This document shows positions 55,369 through 62,366 of a stretch of DNA of 64,000 nt, one piece after another (within the stretch, counting starts at the first letter, position 1; every line of letters begins with the position of its first letter). Under the pieces are notes generated by a model, which was given only the letters and a program-made list of their open reading frames with translations, had not been told where the DNA came from and did not search any database. Source of the stretch: CAYWRZ01 sp964460845 (GTDB lineage Bacteria > Bacteroidota > Bacteroidia > Flavobacteriales_D > UBA2798); the NCBI GenBank assembly GCA_964460845.1, contig CAYWRZ010000005.1:161265-225264 (forward strand), read 5' to 3'. Both the position numbers and the translations under genes were made by a program.

Positions 55369-55399
55369 AAAAGGCCCCTGAACCGGGGCCTTTCGTATT
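55369..55399. terminator. Bidirectional terminator between convergent genes
   Basis: AAAGGCCCC (55370-55378) pairs with GGGGCCTTT (55385-55393). The plus strand continues CGTATTTT and the minus strand TTCC. Confidence 0.75.
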
Positions 55400-55422
55400 T
55401 TCATAAAAGAAGGACAAGGCTA

Positions 55423-56499
55423 TCAGGCCCTGATAATAAATATAAAAGGTTGCAGGGCTTTTACCTGCTCAGTGATTTTTTTCCCTTTGAGGAAATTTCG
55501 GCGGGGTAAAATAATGCTGCGTTCTTCCGCATCGGTTTCTTCTTCGCGGCTAAGCAAAAAATCGCGGAGATAAGCCGCCTTTACGCCAAACGCTTCTCCG
55601 TCGGCCACACGGTTTTTACCGGTAATTACAGCTACCAGCTCACCCTGCTCGGTAAATACGGGCGCACCGCTGTTACCGGGGTTTACCGGAATTCCGAGCT
55701 GTAGCGAAATCGTATCGCTGTGAAAGCCGGTAATAGAGCTGATCGAACCTTCATTATAGACGATTTCGCTTTTGGGATAGCCCAGGGTATAAACCCGCTG
55801 CCCGATAAGCGCCTCTTCCGAAGCCAGGGTATAAGGAATGGCTCCGAAGGTTTCGAACTGGGGGTCGGTGATGCGTAAAATAGCAATATCCAAACGGCGA
55901 TCCACATCGACCACTTCGGCTACGAACTTGCGCAGGCTGTCGGAAAACTGCTCTACATACACGTATTTTTTGTCTTTCACCACGTGATAATTGGTGAGCA
56001 TATAGCCTTCGCTACTGAGCGCAAAGGCGGTAGCAATATTTTGTGATACTATTTCGGTTACGGGAGCCGGGTCGTGTTTTTCGACGGGAGTCTGAGGTAT
56101 TGCCGGTTCTATGCGGTTCAAGGTGGCATAGCCCGAAAGCGGTTTTTGGCCGGAATTAATAAAATTATACCCTGCAAGCGTAGATACGCATACCACGAGC
56201 GATACGGTGGCTGCCAGCACGGCAATACGCCAGCCCGAGCGCGAACGGCGCTCTGTTTGTCGAGGAGCTTCCGGCGTTTCCTCGAAAGCAAGGTGAAAAT
56301 GATCCATTTTACGGCGCATTTCACGCTGTTCCAACGCCCAGGTGAATGTACGACGCACCTGCAAATGGAGCTCGAATTCTTTTCTGAACCAATCGTCCAC
56401 CCGCATACGCTGTTCGAGTTGAATCCGCTCTTCGGGAGTAAGCGTTCCGTCGAGGTAGCACTCAATCAGCATTGTTACCTCTTCCCGGTTATTGCTCAT
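55423..56499 (-). CDS. Membrane anti-sigma factor fused to a trypsin-like serine protease
   Basis: The 358 aa protein has three parts. Residues 1-88 form a cytoplasmic segment with the anti-sigma pattern IECYLDGTLTPEERIQLEQR and no zinc His-Cys motif. Residues 91-113 form one membrane helix (IAVLAATVSLVVCVSTLAGY). Residues 145-320 form a DegP/trypsin-like domain outside the membrane, with a complete triad: His172 (TNYHVVKD), Asp204 (RRLDIAIL) and Ser277 (PGNSGAPV). There is no PDZ domain. The gene overlaps the upstream ECF sigma gene by 11 nt, so the sigma factor is its obvious partner. A protease attached to an anti-sigma factor suggests envelope stress sensing or effector output; this is inference. 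Confidence 0.85.
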   Translation of the reverse strand: MSNNREEVTMLIECYLDGTLTPEERIQLEQRMRVDDWFRKEFELHLQVRRTFTWALEQREMRRKMDHFHLAFEETPEAPRQTERRSRSGWRIAVLAATVSLVVCVSTLAGYNFINSGQKPLSGYATLNRIEPAIPQTPVEKHDPAPVTEIVSQNIATAFALSSEGYMLTNYHVVKDKKYVYVEQFSDSLRKFVAEVVDVDRRLDIAILRITDPQFETFGAIPYTLASEEALIGQRVYTLGYPKSEIVYNEGSISSITGFHSDTISLQLGIPVNPGNSGAPVFTEQGELVAVITGKNRVADGEAFGVKAAYLRDFLLSREEETDAEERSIILPRRNFLKGKKITEQVKALQPFIFIIRA

Positions 56500-57088
56500 A
56501 ATCTGATATATTTCTAGTATTCAATACAATAAGCTTTTTTAAGCGATTAAAGCACTTGTATTTCTGATTCTTCGCATTGGCTGCATTGGTGTAATTCATC
56601 TTACGGGCAATCTCTTCCATGCTTTTGCGGTGAAAGAAAAAGTCTTCCAAAATGGTCTTACACGGTTCACCGATGCGTTTCATCGCCGTTTCGAGCGATT
56701 GTATCCAGGCTTCACGGTGTTCGTGATCAAAGACTTCGGCTTCGGTATCTACCGTATAGCCTTCCGTTTCTATCCGTACCTCCGGACTTCTTGAAAAAGC
56801 CCTTAGCTTCTTGAGCCAGAGGTTGCGGGCAATGGAATACAGGTAAGTACCTATCGAAGATTTCAACTCGAATCCTTCTTCCCTGATGTTTTCATAAAAC
56901 ACCAGAAAAGCATCCTGATACACATCCTTAGCGTCGTACTCATCGCCCGAATTGTGCAGCACCATACGCTGAATCTTCGGAAAATGATCTTTGTACAAAC
57001 GCTTCAGCACAAACTCGTTACCCGAACGTATCGCCTGCACGAGCTTGTTGTCTTCCACGATTTGACTTATAGCTTCAATCTCGCTCAT
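56489..57088 (-). CDS. ECF-type RNA polymerase sigma factor
   Basis: The 199 aa sigma-70 family protein has region 2 (about 25-95), including RMVLHNSGDEYDAKDVYQDAFLVFYENI and SSIGTYLYSIARNLWLKKLR. Region 4 (about 135-190) has the helix-turn-helix FFFHRKSMEEIARKMNYTN and KNQKYKCFNRLKKLI. It is the first gene of a two-gene operon with the anti-sigma/protease fusion and is divergent from a small repeat lipoprotein gene. Confidence 0.93.
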   Translation of the reverse strand: MSEIEAISQIVEDNKLVQAIRSGNEFVLKRLYKDHFPKIQRMVLHNSGDEYDAKDVYQDAFLVFYENIREEGFELKSSIGTYLYSIARNLWLKKLRAFSRSPEVRIETEGYTVDTEAEVFDHEHREAWIQSLETAMKRIGEPCKTILEDFFFHRKSMEEIARKMNYTNAANAKNQKYKCFNRLKKLIVLNTRNISDYEQ

Positions 57089-57208
57089 TAATACCTTTTA
57101 AACCGGAGAGGTAACCCAAGTTAAAAAAAAATTCAGGAGGGGGGTTACCTTTTGTCCTTTGCGGGTATAAAAGAACAAATTTGTCAAACTCTTTTTAAAA
57201 CCAAAACG

Positions 57209-57421
57209 ATGAAAAAAGTAACAAGCATCCTTTTCGCAGGTCTTTTCGCTACCGCACTCGTAGCTTGCAGCGAAGCTCCCAAAACTGAAGCTCCCGCCGC
57301 TGAAGCTCCCAAAACTGAAGCTCCTGTAGAAGCTCCTGTAGAAGACGCTCCTGCTATCGAAGCTGAAATCGACACTCCTGCTGATTCTTTGGCTACTCCC
57401 GAAGCTCCCATTGCTGAATAA
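57209..57421 (+). CDS. Small repeat-containing lipoprotein
   Basis: The product of 70 aa from the ATG at 57209 has a lipoprotein signal (LFATALVACSEAP, Cys at about 17). The mature part is almost wholly Glu-Ala-Pro repeats (EAPKTEAP, EAPVEAPVEDAP), encoded by an imperfect 30-bp tandem repeat. The acidic, unstructured tail would extend from the membrane. It is divergent from the ECF sigma gene across 120 bp, so it is a candidate target of that sigma factor. A terminator follows. Confidence 0.65.
   Translation: MKKVTSILFAGLFATALVACSEAPKTEAPAAEAPKTEAPVEAPVEDAPAIEAEIDTPADSLATPEAPIAE
57272..57350 (+). repeat. Imperfect tandem repeat in the small lipoprotein gene
   Basis: A 30-bp unit beginning GAAGCTCCCAAAACTGAAGC occurs at 57272 and 57302. 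It is followed by shorter GAAGCTCCTGTA repeats coding for EAPV. Confidence 0.75.
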
Positions 57422-57435
57422 GCAACTTCATTCAT

Positions 57436-57471
57436 AAAAAGCCCGGACAATCCCTGTCCGGGCTTTTTTTA
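57436..57471 (+). terminator. Terminator after the small lipoprotein gene
   Basis: AAAAAGCCCGGACA pairs with TGTCCGGGCTTTTT across a short loop, followed by more Ts. Confidence 0.88.
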
Positions 57472-57523
57472 TAAGCGATTTCGCTCCTTTCTCGAACGTA
57501 TAGCGCTTTTCCATTTTTGCCGG

Positions 57524-57531
57524 TATCTTTG
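57524..57531 (+). promoter_or_regulatory. -7 promoter box of the TPR lipoprotein gene, 5 nt from the start codon
   Basis: TATCTTTG, then TGTGT, then ATG at 57537. Confidence 0.55.
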
Positions 57532-57536
57532 TGTGT

Positions 57537-58214
57537 ATGAGAAAGCCCCCTTTTGCCCTGCTTTTAGGATTATTTACCGCACTGAGCCTGTATATGCTCT
57601 CTTGCTCCCAAGCGAAACCCGCAGAAGACTATCTTCGCGAAGCCTCTATCCTCGAAGATCAGCGCAAGCCCCAAGAAGCGATCAGGGTGCTCGACGAAGC
57701 CCTTGCGCTTTACCCCGACTTTCTGCCCGCGTATATCAACCGTGGTGCCAATAAAGCCCTATTAGGTGATTATGCCGGAGCCATTGCCGATTACGACAAG
57801 GCGCTGGATCTGTCGCCACATAATGTGCTGGCGCTGGTTAACCGCGGTAAAAACAAAAAACGGCTCCACGATTTTACCGGCTCGATAAGCGATTTCGATG
57901 CGGCATTAGACATTAAGCTTACTATTAAACGTGCCAAAAATCAGGACGCTCAGAACCCTGCCTACGACTGCCCGATTGAAGAAATCAGGCTGGAAAGAGG
58001 CATTTCCTGGTTCTATACCGACAGTCTGCGACAAGCACTTACAGATATACAATTCTGTATCGAACATGAATTCGAGCCCGCATTGAGCCATTACTGGAGA
58101 GGAATTATTTACCTTTCGGCCGGTCACCACGAAGAGGGTTGTGCCGATTTGGGCTATGCCGCTTCACTTGGCGACCCCGATGCCCGTGAAGAATGGGAAG
58201 AATATTGCCGGTAA
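57537..58214 (+). CDS. TPR-repeat lipoprotein
   Basis: The product of 225 aa from the ATG at 57537 has a lipoprotein signal (LYMLSCSQA). The TPR repeats include YLREASILEDQRKPQEAIRV, AYINRGANKALLGDYAGAIA, ALVNRGKNKKRLHDFTGSIS and a Sel1/TPR-like end with HYWRGIIYLSAGHHEEGCAD. It is probably a scaffold or adaptor in the periplasm. The GTG at 57531 overlaps the -7 box and is not used. Confidence 0.8.
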   Translation: MRKPPFALLLGLFTALSLYMLSCSQAKPAEDYLREASILEDQRKPQEAIRVLDEALALYPDFLPAYINRGANKALLGDYAGAIADYDKALDLSPHNVLALVNRGKNKKRLHDFTGSISDFDAALDIKLTIKRAKNQDAQNPAYDCPIEEIRLERGISWFYTDSLRQALTDIQFCIEHEFEPALSHYWRGIIYLSAGHHEEGCADLGYAASLGDPDAREEWEEYCR

Positions 58215-58280
58215 ACTTCTGTATAAAATGTAAAATACTTTATCTTGCTAACTGATATTTTAACTTCATTAGCTCGCCTT

Positions 58281-59351
58281 ATGCGTATTTCACACACGGT
58301 TTTCATTTCCTCCTTGCTGGCCGTAACCCTATTGGCCAATGGCTGTAAGCCAGAAGAAAAAGAAGGGCCTTCGACTACCCCTGTGCCGCCGGTAAGCACC
58401 GATACTCCGGTAAAAGGCTTCGGGCTTATGGCGCGCATCTGCGGAATATGGAACGGTCCGGTTCACTCTTCGACCATGCTGGGCAGCTATCCCGAATGGA
58501 TTGTAGATTTCAGGCCGATCAGTCCCTCGCAGGTTTCTGCAAAAAACGAGCTCGATACGCTCAATGATATCTATATGTCCTTTTTTGTGGTGTATCATAA
58601 TGGGGAATATAAGCTGGCTTTCCGTAACGGCGGTAGCTTTAACGGCAGCAAAAGAACTTCCTATATGGCTGCAGACAGTGTCTCCGAAAACGGAACAGAA
58701 GCGTATTATCGTTTTTCCGATTTTGTAAAGGGTCCTTCCAAAACCGTTACTGAAGTGATCTTTAAACCTGACAGCCTTATTCTCAGAAGCTATACCAACC
58801 GTTACAATACCATTTCGGAACCGCTACTGCACATGGAATGGAAAGCCCGCCTGCAGGATCAAAGCGCGGGCGCCGATGCCGTTTCGAACTTTAATTTTCC
58901 GCAAAAATCGCCGGCGAAAAACTTCAGCACTACCTTTTCGCAAGTCAGCGAAAGTGTGTATTACCAGCTTCAGGGTGATCCCTACCCCGAAGACGCACAG
59001 CCTTATCTCGGAAAAGCAGAATTATCGTGGAGCGCAATTCCTTCACTAACCGTAAATACTTCGGGTAAAGTTTTTCTTATCGTCACCACAGAACCTCTTT
59101 TTTCGGGTTTATTTTTTCAGCAACAAAACCTGAAATACCGATCGCGGTACGTGATCCTTTCGGCCACGAGCTATTCTTATCTTTTTAATTACATGCACCC
59201 CGGCGCTTATTACCTCTATGCTTTGTATGATTCGGACGGGAGTCAGGGTCCCAGCAGCGGAGACTATATCAGCACTTCCAATACCGCGTTCAGCCTTTCG
59301 GCCCAGGGCGAAACTTCGGCACATGCGCAGTTGAATTTTTTAGTACCCTGA
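58281..59351 (+). CDS. Lipoprotein, unknown function
   Basis: The product of 356 aa from the ATG at 58281 has a lipoprotein signal (LAVTLLANGCKPEEKEG, Cys at about 22). A Pro/Thr-rich linker is followed by a beta-rich body with no known family. It contains ARICGIWNGPVHSSTMLGSY, seen in no motif I know, and DVVFKPDSLILRS-like strands. It may be surface exposed. It is tandem with another lipoprotein gene that also begins MRIS. Confidence 0.68.
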   Translation: MRISHTVFISSLLAVTLLANGCKPEEKEGPSTTPVPPVSTDTPVKGFGLMARICGIWNGPVHSSTMLGSYPEWIVDFRPISPSQVSAKNELDTLNDIYMSFFVVYHNGEYKLAFRNGGSFNGSKRTSYMAADSVSENGTEAYYRFSDFVKGPSKTVTEVIFKPDSLILRSYTNRYNTISEPLLHMEWKARLQDQSAGADAVSNFNFPQKSPAKNFSTTFSQVSESVYYQLQGDPYPEDAQPYLGKAELSWSAIPSLTVNTSGKVFLIVTTEPLFSGLFFQQQNLKYRSRYVILSATSYSYLFNYMHPGAYYLYALYDSDGSQGPSSGDYISTSNTAFSLSAQGETSAHAQLNFLVP

Positions 59352-59441
59352 AAAACATAATATTATCCGCTCTGTTTTTAGTTAAAAAATATAATTTAGC
59401 GCCCTATTAATCGACGTTAAATTCTATTTTAATTAAATTTC

Positions 59442-59972
59442 ATGCGTATTTCCTACCCTTATGCTGCTTTCAGTGCAATGCTTGTTGTATGCTTTATCAG
59501 TTCTTGTTCCTGGCAAAGAATAGGCAATCTTACCATGGTATCTACCCGCAATGTAGAAAGCGAAAAAGAATACAAGCTTATTAAGAAAAATGTGGAAGGC
59601 AAGGCCCGTACCCACCAGCGCGATGCTCTTCAAGTGGCAATTGACGAAGCGGTAAAAAAGCTCCCCGAAGGGGAATTTATGAAGAATGTGACCGTATATG
59701 TAAAAGGCAACGGTAAAAAAATAAAGGTATCGGGTGATGTGTGGGGTATTCCATCCGTAGAAAAAAATATCACTACCAGCGTAGTAGAAGATATTGTTTT
59801 TAAAGTGGGCGATAATGTGGTATTCAAAACAAAGCTCGGGAAGCTTACCGAAGGAAAAATACTCGGCATTCACGCCAATTATGCGATAATAGAATACATT
59901 ACGCCTTCCCAAAAAACACAAAAAATCGAAATGCCGTTTGAGAAATTAACCAAAATCGAGAAACAGGAATAA
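59442..59972 (+). CDS. Lipoprotein, unknown function
   Basis: The 176 aa protein has a lipoprotein signal (LVVCFISSCSWQR, Cys at about 22). It has the Bacteroidota-type motif IGNLTMVSTRNVESEKEYKL, then a helical region, then the beta-rich DVWGIPSVEKNITTSVVEDI and VGDNVVFKTKLGKLTEGKI. It may belong to the small family of lipoproteins starting '...GxLTxVSTRNVD', whose role is unknown. It ends at a terminator shared with the convergent protease gene. Confidence 0.72.
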   Translation: MRISYPYAAFSAMLVVCFISSCSWQRIGNLTMVSTRNVESEKEYKLIKKNVEGKARTHQRDALQVAIDEAVKKLPEGEFMKNVTVYVKGNGKKIKVSGDVWGIPSVEKNITTSVVEDIVFKVGDNVVFKTKLGKLTEGKILGIHANYAIIEYITPSQKTQKIEMPFEKLTKIEKQE

Positions 59973-59991
59973 GCACTACAATTTCCCACAC

Positions 59992-60026
59992 AAAAAGCCA
60001 CCCCGAATACGGAGTGGCTTTTGTAT
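59992..60026. terminator. Terminator between convergent genes
   Basis: AAAAGCCAC (59992-60000) pairs with GTGGCTTTT (60014-60022) around a CG-rich inner part. It can serve both strands. Confidence 0.7.
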
Positions 60027-60046
60027 AAACGTGAAGAAAAAAAGGA

Positions 60047-61726
60047 TTATTCGATCATCACCTTACGGGTTACCCGCTGTTTGCCGGTGGTAAGGGTCAC
60101 AAAATAAATTCCGGGTGTATAGCCCGACACCTCCAGTTGCTGCGCACGGCTGCCGGCAGGAATAACTCCCGAAGCCTGCATCTGCCCGAGCATATTGGTG
60201 ATGCTCCACTGCAAGGGAAGCGTTCCGGATTCGGTCAATTGCACGTTCAGCACTCCCTGCGCCGGATTGGGATACAGCAGCAGCACACTTTCAAGCGATC
60301 GTTCTTCGACCGAAGAAGGACTGTTACAGGGCGCATAGGTACCCGAGAGCGTAAGCTGTCCGGTATTGGCCGGATCCAACCAGGGCTTGAGCTGGTGCGC
60401 TGCCACCGAACCGTTAGAAGTCCAGTGGTACGACATTTTACCATATAAATCAGGCGAGCTGGTCGCACTGCAGTATGAGCTTCCTCCGGTAAGCGTACCG
60501 CAAATCAGTTTGGAAGCATTAAAAATCGGTGAACCGGACGATCCTCCTTCAGTTACTCCGTGTCCGTTAGCCGTGGCTATCCATCTCACCCGCCAGTGCG
60601 TACCCGAAGGGCCACCCCAGGTCGTGCTTACCAAGGCTGCATTATAGGTCGAGATTTTTTTAATATCGCCCGAAGGATGGTGGATGCTCACTCCCGAAGA
60701 AGAGGCGGTAGTGTTGGCATCCCAACCTGCGTAATAGGGGTTATAGCCCGAAGGAATAGCGTTGTTCAGCTCCACCAGCAGAAAATCGGAACCCCTATCG
60801 CCACCGCCGTCGTTACTGTGCGCGCGCACCTGTGCTCCCGTTACGGTTTGGCTAACGCCACTGCTACCACTGCTACAGGCCGAACGTTGATAATTGAAAC
60901 GGAATACCCATTGGTTAAAATTAGAAGCCGAAGCCAGCGTACCGCTCGAATTTACACCGCAATGCAGCGCAGTCAGTACATAAGGCTTACAATCACGATT
61001 GGTATTATTGACCACAGCGCCGGTACAATAGCCGGTAGCCGAGCCTACCCGTACAATAATACGCATCACGGCATCGCGCTGGGCAATCCAGTTTGCGCCT
61101 TCCGAACAGTTCACATTCACCTGACAAGGATCAGAACCGCGTTCTTCGACCGGGATAAAAGGCTGTACAAAACGGTAGGCATGTGACACACCTTCGAGGT
61201 TCAGCACACCTTGTCCGGCCACTTCAAGCGGCTCGTAATATTCGATAATCATCGTTTCGCCGTGCACATACCACGAAGCGAAAGTGCCCGCTTCATTGTT
61301 ATTGAGGCTGGTAAACGCGCCCTGTATATCATTTTTTTCTTCGTTGTAAAAATGGAGGCGCGCCCCTTCGGGCAGGTAAAATGCGTCGAAATAAGGAATC
61401 AGCGCCAGGGCACGCGGCGAATGGATGCGGATACGCCAAATCTTGTCGCCACCGGGCAAGAGGGTCCAGGTGCCGGAATTATGCAGGTTAAAATTAACGG
61501 GAATAATTTCACCGAAACGCTCGAAATTACCCGTTTTAGCCTCCACCTCATCTTCCTGTTCGATACGATCCATGTCCAGCTCGGGCAATACCACAGTCTG
61601 GATAAGCTGATCGGGCGCGGAGAGTGTAACCAGCGAAGAATAAGGAGGTAATTCGGGTGTTTCCTGTGCATGGGAAAAAGCGGCATATCCCAGAAATGCC
61701 GCCACAAAAAGTAGAGCTTTCCTCAT
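60047..61726 (-). CDS. T9SS-exported lysyl-endopeptidase-like serine protease
   Basis: The product of 559 aa from the ATG at 61726 has a signal peptide (residues 1-20, ending FSHAQ). A propeptide or beta-sandwich region covers about 20-190. The S1 protease domain resembles Achromobacter/Lysobacter lysyl endopeptidase, with His in YVLTALHCGVN, Asp in DRGSDFLLVELN and Ser in GVTEGGSSGSPIF, plus Cys pairs (DPCQVNVNC, GYCTGAV). The sorting domain (about 480-559) contains LLLYPNPAQGVLNVQL and PGIYFVTLTTGKQ. It probably degrades protein outside the cell; Lys specificity is likely but not proven. The longer frame from 61825 would hide the signal peptide. Confidence 0.9.
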   Translation of the reverse strand: MRKALLFVAAFLGYAAFSHAQETPELPPYSSLVTLSAPDQLIQTVVLPELDMDRIEQEDEVEAKTGNFERFGEIIPVNFNLHNSGTWTLLPGGDKIWRIRIHSPRALALIPYFDAFYLPEGARLHFYNEEKNDIQGAFTSLNNNEAGTFASWYVHGETMIIEYYEPLEVAGQGVLNLEGVSHAYRFVQPFIPVEERGSDPCQVNVNCSEGANWIAQRDAVMRIIVRVGSATGYCTGAVVNNTNRDCKPYVLTALHCGVNSSGTLASASNFNQWVFRFNYQRSACSSGSSGVSQTVTGAQVRAHSNDGGGDRGSDFLLVELNNAIPSGYNPYYAGWDANTTASSSGVSIHHPSGDIKKISTYNAALVSTTWGGPSGTHWRVRWIATANGHGVTEGGSSGSPIFNASKLICGTLTGGSSYCSATSSPDLYGKMSYHWTSNGSVAAHQLKPWLDPANTGQLTLSGTYAPCNSPSSVEERSLESVLLLYPNPAQGVLNVQLTESGTLPLQWSITNMLGQMQASGVIPAGSRAQQLEVSGYTPGIYFVTLTTGKQRVTRKVMIE

Positions 61727-61752
61727 CGTAAAAATGCTTTTTTTGGTGGTAT

Positions 61753-61782
61753 GAAAGGTAAAAAATATCCTCGTACAACCAA
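61753..61782 (-). promoter_or_regulatory. Candidate promoter of the T9SS protease gene
   Basis: On the minus strand TTG (61780-61782), a 19-nt spacer and TACCTTTC (61753-61760), one base off consensus. Confidence 0.45.
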
Positions 61783-61830
61783 GCATATAAGTTAGAAAAT
61801 GAGAGGGAGAAAACTTCCGATGCAAGGCAT

Positions 61831-62289
61831 TTAGTTTCGTGTCCGTTTGGAAACGCGATCCATCTCCCGGGTTGCTTCTTTCTTGCGCAGGTCTTCGCGC
61901 TTGTCGTACAGCTTTTTACCGGTAGCCAAAGCCATTTTTAATTTGGCCAGGCCTTTTTCATTGATAAAAAGTTGCAGCGGAATAAGGGTGGTGCCTTTTA
62001 CTTTCAGGCTGCGCTCTATTTTGGTAATTTCTCTTTTCTGCAACAACAGCTTCCGTTCGCGGCGCGGATCGTGGTTGTTGTAGCTGCCGGGCTCGTATTC
62101 GGCCACGTGCATATTTTTTACCCAAACTTCACCCTTCGAAAAATAACAATACGCCTCGTTAATGCTGGCTTTGGAAGCCCGTATCGATTTAATTTCGGTA
62201 CCGGTAAGCTGTATGCCTGCCACAAATACATCGGTAAGATGGTATTCAAACGCGGCTTTTTTATTTTTGATGGATACCGGAGCGGCCAT
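61831..62289 (-). CDS. smpB: SsrA-binding protein SmpB
   Basis: The 152 aa partner of tmRNA in ribosome rescue has an OB-fold body beginning [20 protein letters not shown] and [21 protein letters not shown]. The conserved motif [19 protein letters not shown] precedes a basic tail ([20 protein letters not shown]). The tmRNA itself is at 5487-5879. The -7 promoter box is 5 nt from the ATG. The gene lies downstream of secA on the same strand, separated by a terminator. Confidence 0.97.
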   Translation of the reverse strand: MAAPVSIKNKKAAFEYHLTDVFVAGIQLTGTEIKSIRASKASINEAYCYFSKGEVWVKNMHVAEYEPGSYNNHDPRRERKLLLQKREITKIERSLKVKGTTLIPLQLFINEKGLAKLKMALATGKKLYDKREDLRKKEATREMDRVSKRTRN

Positions 62290-62294
62290 GGCTG

Positions 62295-62302
62295 CAAAAG
62301 TA
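62295..62302 (-). promoter_or_regulatory. -7 promoter box of smpB, 5 nt from the start codon
   Basis: TACTTTTG on the minus strand, then CAGCC, then ATG. Confidence 0.55.
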
Positions 62303-62311
62303 AGGAATAGA

Positions 62312-62346
62312 ATAAAAAAATGCCGGAATTAAATTTCCGGCATTTT
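62312..62346 (-). terminator. Terminator after secA
   Basis: AAAATGCCGGAA (62317-62328) pairs with TTCCGGCATTTT (62335-62346). On the minus strand it runs into TTTTTTTATTC. Confidence 0.85.
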
Positions 62347-62366
62347 ACAGATTTTACACCCCGGTA

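Noticed and set aside
57272..57350. CRISPR-like repeat array
   Set aside because: The repeats are contiguous, in frame and coding (Glu-Ala-Pro), without spacers.
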